Below are positions 43,104 to 50,604 of a DNA stretch of 64,000 nucleotides, piece after piece. Origin of the DNA: CAWBYL01 sp963793025 (lineage in GTDB: Bacteria; Actinomycetota; Acidimicrobiia; Acidimicrobiales; Acidimicrobilacustridaceae). How positions within the stretch are numbered: the first letter of the stretch is position 1; each line of letters opens with the position of its first letter. The translations under genes were made by a program, and so were the position numbers. The notes beneath the pieces are model-generated. The model did no database searches and had not been told where the DNA came from. It saw only the letters and a program-made list of their open reading frames with translations. The stretch is from positions 519,391 through 583,390 of the forward strand of contig CAWBYL010000001.1 of the NCBI GenBank assembly GCA_963793025.1, read 5' to 3'.

Positions 43104-45391
43104 GAGAACGACCCTCCGGGTTCGGTCGGCGTGGATCGGATCGATTCCGACGCCGGGGCCTGGGCCGGGAGCGGGGACGACGGGCCCGGCGACGGCTCCA
43201 CCTGTTCGGGGCGAGGTGCATCGTCCACCGCCGGCCGGGCGGGAGCCGAGAGCAACGCTTCGCCCCTGATGTCCGACGACGACCACGACGGGTCGAGTCC
43301 ACCGGCGCGCACGACGAACGGACCCTCGGCGGCCACCGCCGCCGTCACGGTCGGATCGGAGTGCGGCTCGAGCTCCCAGAGCAGGGCCGGGCGTTCGCCG
43401 TGCCAGCGCACCGCGAACGAGAACCGTCCGTGAGCCGTGGCCAGGCCGTGAGCCTCCACGGGCTGGCCCAGCCACGCATCGGGGACAGCGGGCACCACGT
43501 CCAGGGCCGGGCCGCTGTCGTCCACGACGAGGCGGCGCACCAGGTGGAGGAACGCAGCGGTGGCCGCGGCGTGGTGGCCCTCTCCGGCACACCCTCCGCC
43601 GCTGCGCGGATGGACGAGCTCCGGCCAGGCCCAGGTCGGTGCCCCCCGGTCGAGCAGCCAGCCGAGTTGCTCGATCGTCGCCGGCGCGCCCTGCGTGGCC
43701 CGAGCGCAACCCAGCCAGGCGGTGAGCCTCGGGCTGAGGCCGGCGTGGCCGACCTCCTGCCACACGCCGCCTGCGACCGTGGCGTCCACCGCCTGGGCGA
43801 CCGAGGCCGCCAGCAGCGCTACGACGTCGGGCTCGTCGGCATCGGGGACGAACCCGGTGGCGGCCAGGGCGACGACGGTGCCCAGGTTCCCCCGGGCGTC
43901 GGTGTCACCGGGGCCGCCGGAGAGGTGGGCGGCCGGTCGAGCGGCGTCGGCGACCAACGCAGCGGTGAGGGACGTTCCGAGCGAGTCGGCCGCCCGGCGC
44001 GCCTCCTCGGCGGCGTCGGGTTGGCCGGCGACCTCCAGGGTGAAGGCGGCGTCACGCAGGCCCCGCCACCCCCAGAGGGCATCGTGGTAGGTGGCGCCCC
44101 CGCCGGGCGGGAGCCACGCCGGCGAGGCGCCGGAGGGGAAGAGGCCCCAGCCGGCGTCGTCCCGGCGGGCCCGACGGGAGGACTGGCGTCGCTGCAGTCG
44201 ATGGGCGGCCTTGGCCACGGGGCCGAGCAGGGCCTCGGCCACGGTGGGATCGCCGGACAGCCGGATGTGCTCGGCCACGGCGTGCAACCACGCCCCCGCG
44301 GCGTCGGCTCGATTTGCTTCGCCGGCAAATGACCCGTCGAGGCCCTGGCGGTCGGCGAAGCCCACGACCAGACGCTCGGCCTCGCGGTGGAACCCGTGAC
44401 GGTCGAGGGCAACAGCCAGCTCCGCCGTCTCCAGGCCACCGACCACCGCCGACGGCCAGGCAGCGACGTCGTCGCCGGCGGCATGGAGGAGGGCGAACCG
44501 AGTGGCTGCGTCGAGGGCGTCGGCGAGCCGAGGCTCGGGCAGCTCGATCCGCGGCGCCCGCTCGGTCTGGGCCTGCCATCCGGCCGTGACCCGGTCGGTG
44601 TCGGGCGCCAGGGCCGGATCGACCGGTGCCGCCACCTCGCCCCGCTTGCGACTGCCGGGCCTCGGCGCGACCAGGGGCACGAGCACGCGAAGGCGAGCGG
44701 TGTGGGGCAGAGGGAAGAGGAATGCGGCCGACGCCTCTCCGTCGGCGCACCGGACACCCCCCTCGGGCCAGCGGTCAGCGGCCGCACCGGACATGGTCTG
44801 GCCCACGGCGTCTCCGCTCGACGCGCTGCCGACGGCCACCCGGGACGGATCCTTGGGGAGGAAGAGCGCCGGTCGTCCATCCACCAGCACGACCCGGCCG
44901 TCCAGCCCGATGGTCGCCACCGGAGCCCGTCCGAGCGGGTTCGACGGCCGAACGGCGAGGGCCACGGCCACCGGGACCGGTGACGCGTTCTCCAGCTCGA
45001 CGACCACGGCGCCACCCGCCGGCAGGCCCTCGCCCCCGGCCACCGCCCACGCCCGGTGGACGAGGTCTCCGCCAGGGATCCGGGCCACCGTCTCGACCAC
45101 GGGAGCGGCGTCGACGAGGCGCTGACGGACACCCGCCGACCGTGATGGCAGATGCCAGGTGTCATCGGCGCCCACCCACCAGTCGAGCGACCACCCGTCG
45201 GTCCACGGGGTGACGAGACCCCGAGGGTCGATCACCGCCCGCTCCGGCCCGCCCACCGTCCCGAGCAGGGCCCAGTTCCGGTGGGTGGTGTTGACCTCGG
45301 CGCCCGCACCAGGGACGACGTCGGGCGACGACGGGTCGAGTTGCCGCTGCAGCGACCAGGGGAGCAGCTCGTCGGGACGGAACGGTGACAT
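43100..45391 (-). CDS. Six-hairpin (alpha/alpha) glycosidase-like protein
   Basis: 763 residues from ATG 45391. The N-terminal 300 residues are beta-rich (THRNWALLGTVGGPERAVIDPRG, WSLDWWVG), then repeated helical hairpins (AAGAWLHAVAEHIRLSG, ATYHDALWGWRGLRDAAFTLEVAG) as in glucoamylase or glucosidase-type (alpha/alpha)6 barrels. The C-terminus is a Pro/Ser-rich tail. No signal peptide is seen, so it is probably cytoplasmic. Sugar substrate not determined. The stop overlaps the cyclase start by four bases, coupling the two. Confidence 0.7.
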   Translation of the reverse strand: MSPFRPDELLPWSLQRQLDPSSPDVVPGAGAEVNTTHRNWALLGTVGGPERAVIDPRGLVTPWTDGWSLDWWVGADDTWHLPSRSAGVRQRLVDAAPVVETVARIPGGDLVHRAWAVAGGEGLPAGGAVVVELENASPVPVAVALAVRPSNPLGRAPVATIGLDGRVVLVDGRPALFLPKDPSRVAVGSASSGDAVGQTMSGAAADRWPEGGVRCADGEASAAFLFPLPHTARLRVLVPLVAPRPGSRKRGEVAAPVDPALAPDTDRVTAGWQAQTERAPRIELPEPRLADALDAATRFALLHAAGDDVAAWPSAVVGGLETAELAVALDRHGFHREAERLVVGFADRQGLDGSFAGEANRADAAGAWLHAVAEHIRLSGDPTVAEALLGPVAKAAHRLQRRQSSRRARRDDAGWGLFPSGASPAWLPPGGGATYHDALWGWRGLRDAAFTLEVAGQPDAAEEARRAADSLGTSLTAALVADAARPAAHLSGGPGDTDARGNLGTVVALAATGFVPDADEPDVVALLAASVAQAVDATVAGGVWQEVGHAGLSPRLTAWLGCARATQGAPATIEQLGWLLDRGAPTWAWPELVHPRSGGGCAGEGHHAAATAAFLHLVRRLVVDDSGPALDVVPAVPDAWLGQPVEAHGLATAHGRFSFAVRWHGERPALLWELEPHSDPTVTAAVAAEGPFVVRAGGLDPSWSSSDIRGEALLSAPARPAVDDAPRPEQVEPSPGPSSPLPAQAPASESIRSTPTEPGGSFS

Positions 45392-45460
45392 CGTCGGAGA
45401 CGCTACTTCGGAGGACCCGAATCCCACCCCGGGGATCGACGAGTGCGAGTACCCCGATCC

Positions 45461-46471
45461 TCAGTCGAGGCCGTGGCGCTCGTCGCGCCGGCGCCGGCCG
45501 AGAAGGCCCCGCTCGGCGTCGTGCACCCGCCGGCCGTGGTGCAGCACGGCATCGACCTCGGCGGCGATCGGGAGCTCGACCCCGAACCGGCGGCCGAGCT
45601 CGACGACGACCGGCACGGTGGCCACGCCCTCGGCCACCGAACGCATCTCGTGGAGCACGTCGGCCAGGGCCCGACCGCGACCGATCTGCTCGCCGACGTA
45701 GCGGTTCCGGCTCAGCGGGCTGGTGCAGGTGACCATCAGGTCACCGAGGCCGGCGAGGCCCGAGAAGGTCAGCGGATGCCCGCCCATGGCCGTTCCGAGA
45801 CGGGTCAGCTCGGCCAACCCGCGGGTCATGAGAGCGGCTCGGGCGTTGTCACCCGCCCCGAGGCCCACTGCCATCCCCGCCGCGATGGCGATGACGTTCT
45901 TCAACGCACCCGCCAGCTCGCACCCGACGACGTCGTCGTTGGTGTAGAGGCGGAAGGCGTCGGTGGACAGCCGATCGCGCAGGAACACCCCCAGATCGGG
46001 GTCGGTGAGGGCCAGGACCGACGCCGCGGCGTGACCGTCCAGGATCTCGCGGGCCAGGTTCGGACCGGTGAGCACGCCCGTCGGTCGACCGGGATCGAGC
46101 TCGGTGACGACCTCGGTCATACGGCGGTCGGTGCCGACCTCGAGGCCCTTGGTCAGGCTCACCACCGGCACGCCGACGGGAAGGTGGGCGAGCACCAGCG
46201 CCACGGTCGCCCGGAAGGCTACGGCCGGCACGGCCACCAACACGGCGTCGGCGCCGTCGAGCACGTGGCCGAGATCGCTCGACGCGTCGACGGCGGGATC
46301 GAGCTGGGCACCGGGCAGGTAGCGAGGGTTGACATGGTCGTCCTCGATCGTGCGGGCCAGAGCGGGATCGCGGGCCCACAGCCGCACCGGGCCGCGCTGA
46401 GAGGCGACGTGGGCGATGGTCGTGCCCCAGCTCCCGGCCCCGACGACTGCGAGCCGCCCCGTTGCACCCAT
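45461..46471 (-). CDS. gpsA: NAD(P)-dependent glycerol-3-phosphate dehydrogenase
   Basis: 336 residues from ATG 46471. The N-terminal Rossmann motif VVGAGSWGTTIA, the loop VSLTKGLE, TGPNLAREI, catalytic Lys in ELAGALKNVIAIAAG and the substrate region GLAGLGDLMVTCTSPLSRNR are all GpsA hallmarks. It makes sn-glycerol-3-phosphate from dihydroxyacetone phosphate for phospholipid synthesis. It is divergent from cofC, 77 bases apart. Family-typical length. Confidence 0.96.
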   Translation of the reverse strand: MGATGRLAVVGAGSWGTTIAHVASQRGPVRLWARDPALARTIEDDHVNPRYLPGAQLDPAVDASSDLGHVLDGADAVLVAVPAVAFRATVALVLAHLPVGVPVVSLTKGLEVGTDRRMTEVVTELDPGRPTGVLTGPNLAREILDGHAAASVLALTDPDLGVFLRDRLSTDAFRLYTNDDVVGCELAGALKNVIAIAAGMAVGLGAGDNARAALMTRGLAELTRLGTAMGGHPLTFSGLAGLGDLMVTCTSPLSRNRYVGEQIGRGRALADVLHEMRSVAEGVATVPVVVELGRRFGVELPIAAEVDAVLHHGRRVHDAERGLLGRRRRDERHGLD

Positions 46472-46548
46472 GGCCCGCACAGTACGACGCGCCATGGCCA
46501 TCACCGGCCCGTAGGTCGGCCTCCCAGTCGACACCTACACTCGCCGAC

Positions 46549-47133
46549 GTGTCCGAGCTGGCCGCGAGCGTCGCCGTCCTCGTCCCGGTGAAGGCGTTCC
46601 GGGATGCCAAGGGCCGGCTCGCGGAGGCACTCGGTCCGGCGGAGCGCCTGGAGCTGGCTCGTTCCATGGCCACCGCGGTGGCCAAGGCCGCCTCCCCCCT
46701 CCCCCTGTGGATCGTCTGCGACGACGAGGACGTGGCGACCTGGGCCCAGTCGGTCGGGGCGTCGGTGCTCTGGAAGCCGGGGCGGGGCCTCAACGGCGCG
46801 GTGAACGAAGGCGTGGCCGACCTCGCCGCCCGGGAGATCGATCGGGTGATCGTGGCCCACGCCGACCTGCCCCACGCCCTCGACCTCACCTGGGTCGGCG
46901 ACGGCAGCGGCGTCACGCTCGTCCCCGACCGCCACGACGACGGCACCAACGTCGCCGCCGTCCCCGCCACGAGCGGCTTCGTGTTCGCCTACGGGCCGGG
47001 CTCCTTCGCACGCCACCGGGCCGAGGCCCACCGACTCGGCCTCGACCTGCGGGTGGTGCGCGAACCCCGACTCGGTTGGGACGTCGATCTGCCCGCCGAC
47101 CTCCTCGCCCCCGACTGGAGCACGTGTCCATGA
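46549..47133 (+). CDS. cofC: CofC/FbiD-type guanylyltransferase of F420 biosynthesis
   Basis: 194 residues from GTG 46549. Family motifs: VLVPVKAFRDAKGRL nucleotide loop, WIVCDDEDV, HADLPHALDL metal site, and DRHDDGTNVAAVPA...YGPGSFARH. The enzyme joins GTP to 2-phospholactate or phosphoenolpyruvate to give the activated donor for the F420 side chain. It ties in with the two LLM oxidoreductases. The stop overlaps the next ATG (ATGA). Confidence 0.92.
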   Translation: MSELAASVAVLVPVKAFRDAKGRLAEALGPAERLELARSMATAVAKAASPLPLWIVCDDEDVATWAQSVGASVLWKPGRGLNGAVNEGVADLAAREIDRVIVAHADLPHALDLTWVGDGSGVTLVPDRHDDGTNVAAVPATSGFVFAYGPGSFARHRAEAHRLGLDLRVVREPRLGWDVDLPADLLAPDWSTCP

Positions 47134-47918
47134 CGGCGAACGAGCCGACCCCCAGCCCCCTGCCCGTGGGGGAGATCCCCGACGGGCGCATCACGTCGGT
47201 CGACCTCCCGGTGCCGGCCCGAGCGCTCGCCATCGTGGCCCACCCCGACGACGCCGAGTTCCGCTGCGGGGCCACGCTGGCCAAGTGGGCCGCCGCGGGT
47301 TGCGTGATCAACCACCTCGTGCTCACCGACGGCTCCCGCGGCACCTGGGACGCCAACGCCGACACCGAGGCCCTGGCCGAGCAGCGTCGGGGCGAACAGA
47401 TGGAGGCCGCCCGGGCCCTGGGCTCGACGGGCAAGGTCGTGATGCTCGGCCACACCGACGGCGAGCTCCAGCCCACCCTCCACGTCCGCGACCAGGTCGC
47501 CTACTGGATCCGGTCCCTCACCCCCGACGTGATCCTGGCCCACGACCCGTGGAAGCGGTACCGCCTCCACCCCGACCACCGCAACGCCGGGTGGCTGGCC
47601 CTCGACGGGATCGTCGCCGCCCGCGACCCCCACTTCTTCCGCCACCACGACGTCGAGCCCCACCGACCGGGCAGCGTCCTGCTCTTCGAGGCCCAGGAGC
47701 TCGACCACGTGGAGGACGTCTCCGGCCACCTCGACGCCAAGATCGCCGCCCTGCTCGCCCACCGCAGCCAGTACCGCACGACCCACGGCATCGACCCGGG
47801 CGACGACGGCACCCAGGTCGCTGCCTTCCGGCAGAAGATCGAGTCGCGAGCGGCAGCCATCGGTGGTTGCGCCGGCGTCACCGCGGGTGAGGCCTTCCAC
47901 CTCCTTGCCGACCTCTAG
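47130..47918 (+). CDS. PIG-L family deacetylase
   Basis: 262 residues from ATG 47130. Zinc ligands are in VAHPDDAEFRCGATL and RLHPDHRNAG. The fold matches LmbE/PIG-L N-acetylglucosaminyl-type deacetylases, the same superfamily as Mca at 9349 but clearly distinct. It follows cofC with a four-base overlap, a pairing often seen in actinobacteria, yet a role in F420 synthesis is unproven. The substrate is probably an amino-sugar conjugate. Confidence 0.9.
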   Translation: MTANEPTPSPLPVGEIPDGRITSVDLPVPARALAIVAHPDDAEFRCGATLAKWAAAGCVINHLVLTDGSRGTWDANADTEALAEQRRGEQMEAARALGSTGKVVMLGHTDGELQPTLHVRDQVAYWIRSLTPDVILAHDPWKRYRLHPDHRNAGWLALDGIVAARDPHFFRHHDVEPHRPGSVLLFEAQELDHVEDVSGHLDAKIAALLAHRSQYRTTHGIDPGDDGTQVAAFRQKIESRAAAIGGCAGVTAGEAFHLLADL

Positions 47919-47984
47919 GGGCGCCGCCGGGCCCGACCACACCCGCCGGAGTCGCCCGGGACCCCTCCCCACCGGGGTGCACCG

Positions 47985-48704
47985 GTGACCTCGTCGCGGT
48001 CCCCGCTCTCGGCCGGGGTCGACGGTTGCCGCTCCGGCTGGGTCGTCGTCCGGGTGAGCGACGGCGCCGGACGTCCTCGACCCCGCCTGATCGCGGTCGA
48101 GGTCGTGGAAGCCATCGCCCCGGTGCTGGACGAGGTGCGGGCCGGGCGTCTCGACGTCCTCGCCGTGGACATGCCGATGGGCCTGCCACCCTCGGGGCCG
48201 AGACGGGCCGACGACGAGGCTCGCCAACGGCTCGGTCCCCGGCGGTCCACGGTGTTCCCCACACCACCCCGACCGCTGCTCCAGGCGACCGACCACGCCG
48301 ACGCGGTGCGAAAGGGACGCGCCCTCGACGGCCGGGGCATCTCCATCCAGGGTTTCAACCTCTTCCCCAAGATCATCGAGCTCGACGGCGCCCTCACCCC
48401 CGACTTGTACGACCGGGTGATCGAGGCCCACCCCGAGTCCGGTTTCGCCACGCTGGCCGGTCGGCCCCTCGACACGTCGAAGCGCACCGCCGAGGGTCGC
48501 GCACAGCGCCGCCAGCTCCTGACGACCTGGCTCGACGACCCCGACGGTCTGCTCGACGAGCGCCATCGCGGTGCTGCCCCCGACGACGTGCTCGACGCCG
48601 CCGTCAACGCATGGACCGCCCGGCGCTGGCGCGACGGCACCGCCGTCGTGCTCGGCGACGGCACCCGAGACGAGCGGGGCATCCCCCTCCGCATCATCAT
48701 CTGA
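47985..48704 (+). CDS. DUF429 family protein
   Basis: 239 residues from GTG 47985. The RNase H-like start AGVDGCRSGWVVV, DVLAVDMPMGLP and the C-terminal DDVLDAAVNAWTARRW are typical of DUF429 proteins, which have a predicted nuclease-like fold with acidic residues but no proven reaction. It stands alone after the PIG-L gene, 66 bases away, and precedes a non-coding gap. Confidence 0.88.
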   Translation: MTSSRSPLSAGVDGCRSGWVVVRVSDGAGRPRPRLIAVEVVEAIAPVLDEVRAGRLDVLAVDMPMGLPPSGPRRADDEARQRLGPRRSTVFPTPPRPLLQATDHADAVRKGRALDGRGISIQGFNLFPKIIELDGALTPDLYDRVIEAHPESGFATLAGRPLDTSKRTAEGRAQRRQLLTTWLDDPDGLLDERHRGAAPDDVLDAAVNAWTARRWRDGTAVVLGDGTRDERGIPLRIII

Positions 48705-49019
48705 GAACGACCGCGACCTCGCGCCCCAGGTCGAGGTCGAGGGTGGGGGTGGGTCATGGATGAACGCGAGGTGACATCTCGGCCCCCATCCACCCGTGCA
48801 CCCGGCCGCGGGTGTTCCATGAGGGGGCATGCCTCACCACGCACCTGAGCACGTCCCCGGTTCGCTCCCAGGAGTGGACCAGTCGCCGGTCGGTCGGCGC
48901 TGACACCGTGGTCTTCCTCGAGGTGCCCGAGCCCCTTGGAGACCCGTGACCAAGATGCGTCCTCTCTCGCCGCGCCCCAGCAGCCGAACCACCGTGCTCT
49001 CCGATCGGGAGGCCCGGTG
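48705..49019. other. Non-coding gap of 315 bases
   Basis: No convincing gene. It holds a 6-bp GC hairpin at 48799-48814 (CACCCG / CGGGTG) that may end the DUF429 message, and the GGGAGG ribosome site of the PhoH gene at its right end. No clear promoter or riboswitch was seen. Confidence 0.6.
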
Positions 49020-50324
49020 ATGGCCAGGGGCCAGCAGAGGATCTACGTGCTCGACACATCGGTGCTCCTGGCCGATCCGCGGGCGATGGTGCGCTTCGAC
49101 GAGCACGCTGTCGTTCTGCCCGTGGTCGTGCTGCTCGAGCTCGAGTCGAAGCGCAACCATCCCGAGCTCGGGTGGTCGGCCCGCCAGACGCTGCGCCTCC
49201 TCGAGGACTACCGGATCCAACACGGCGGGCTGACCTCGCCGATGCCGGTCAACGACGTCGGGGGCACCCTCAGGGTGGAGATCAACCACCAGGACCTCGG
49301 CGCCCTGCCGCCGTCGCTCACCGGCGACACCAACGACCACCGCATCCTCGCCGTGGCCCGCAACCTGGCCGCCGAGGGCAACGACGTCACGGTGGTCACC
49401 AAGGACCTCCCCCTACGGCTGAAGGCCTCCATCGTCGGCCTCGACGCCGAGGAGTACCGCAACGAGCTCGCTCGCGACACGAGCTGGACGGGGATGGTCG
49501 AGCTCGACGTCGACAGCGCCACCATCGACGACCTCTTCGACCTGGGCAGCATCGAGGACGACAGGGCGCGCGACCTGCCGTGCCACACCGGTGTCGTGCT
49601 CCACGCCGGTTCCCAGTCCGGGCTGGCCCGGGTCCACGCCGACAAGGCACTGCACCTGGTTCGCCGTGACGGGCACCTGTTCGACGTGCGGGGCCGGTCA
49701 GCCGAGCAACGGATCGCCATCGACCTGTTAGCCGACGAATCGATCGGGATCGTGTCGCTCGGCGGGCCGGCGGGCACCGGCAAGAGCGTCCTGGCGCTGG
49801 CCGCCGGCCTGGAGTCGGTTCTCGAACAGCGCAGCCAGAAGCGGGTGCTGGTCTTCCGGCCCCTGTACGCCGTCGGTGGTCAGGACCTCGGTTACCTCCC
49901 CGGCTCGGAGTTCGAGAAGATGAGCCCGTGGATGGCCGCCGTGCTGGACGGCCTGGAGGCGATCACCGGTCCCGAGATCATCGACGAGGTCCTCGCCCGC
50001 GGGTTGCTCGAGGTCCTGCCCCTCACCCACATCCGGGGCCGCAGCCTCAATGACAGCTTCGTCATCATCGACGAGGCCCAGAACCTGGAGCGTCCGGTGC
50101 TGTTGACCGCACTCAGTCGCCTCGGGCAGGGCAGCCGGGTCGTGCTCACCCACGACGTCGCCCAGCGCGACAACCTCCGCGTCGGTCGTCACGACGGGGT
50201 GGTCTCGGTGATCGAGGCGCTCCGGGGCCACCCCATCTTCGGCCACGTGAACCTGACGAGGAGCGAGCGCAGCGAGATCGCCGCGGTCGTGACCGATCTC
50301 CTCGACGGCCCGCTGGAAGTCTGA
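49020..50324 (+). CDS. PIN-PhoH fusion protein (PhoH2-type RNA helicase/RNase)
   Basis: 434 residues from ATG 49020, seven bases after GGGAGG. The N-terminal PIN domain has YVLDTSVLLADP, ELESKRN and DTNDHRILAVA acids for RNA cleavage. The C-terminal PhoH ATPase has Walker A GGPAGTGKS, FRPLYAVGGQDLGYLPG and Walker B FVIIDEAQN. Such proteins unwind and cut RNA; in mycobacteria PhoH2 is part of a toxin-antitoxin pair. No antitoxin-like small gene is evident just upstream. Confidence 0.95.
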   Translation: MARGQQRIYVLDTSVLLADPRAMVRFDEHAVVLPVVVLLELESKRNHPELGWSARQTLRLLEDYRIQHGGLTSPMPVNDVGGTLRVEINHQDLGALPPSLTGDTNDHRILAVARNLAAEGNDVTVVTKDLPLRLKASIVGLDAEEYRNELARDTSWTGMVELDVDSATIDDLFDLGSIEDDRARDLPCHTGVVLHAGSQSGLARVHADKALHLVRRDGHLFDVRGRSAEQRIAIDLLADESIGIVSLGGPAGTGKSVLALAAGLESVLEQRSQKRVLVFRPLYAVGGQDLGYLPGSEFEKMSPWMAAVLDGLEAITGPEIIDEVLARGLLEVLPLTHIRGRSLNDSFVIIDEAQNLERPVLLTALSRLGQGSRVVLTHDVAQRDNLRVGRHDGVVSVIEALRGHPIFGHVNLTRSERSEIAAVVTDLLDGPLEV

Positions 50325-50392
50325 CGCCGCCACCGTCTGGACCAGCTATTCACTAGAAATACGCGCCCGCTCGAGCGTGTAAAGAAGATGTA

Positions 50393-50409
50393 AGGGGGAT
50401 CTTCCCCCT
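50393..50409. terminator. Short hairpin after the PhoH gene
   Basis: AGGGGGA-TCT-TCCCCCT, 7 bp, in an unusually A/T-rich intergenic stretch between PhoH and the DUF4331 gene. Around it GTGTAA and TTACAC form outer partial arms. It may be a terminator or part of the control region of the DUF4331 gene. Confidence 0.45.
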
Positions 50410-50604
50410 GTGACATTGCTTACACCTCGCGGCCCTCTTACGTTCCGCCAGGACGGTCTTCACCGTCCTCGTCTGCGCATCCTGGAGTCTGTCAGGGGCG
50501 TGGTGAGCGGCCACATCCGGAGGTTTGCGTGAAATTGCCTGTCGTGAAGTCATCCCTTTCACCCGGAAAGGGAACGAAGCGCGCTCGTCGGCATCGGCAC
50601 TGCG

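Noticed and set aside
49020..50324. PhoH2 toxin-antitoxin pair
   Set aside because: No small antitoxin-like gene could be found in the 315 bases upstream.
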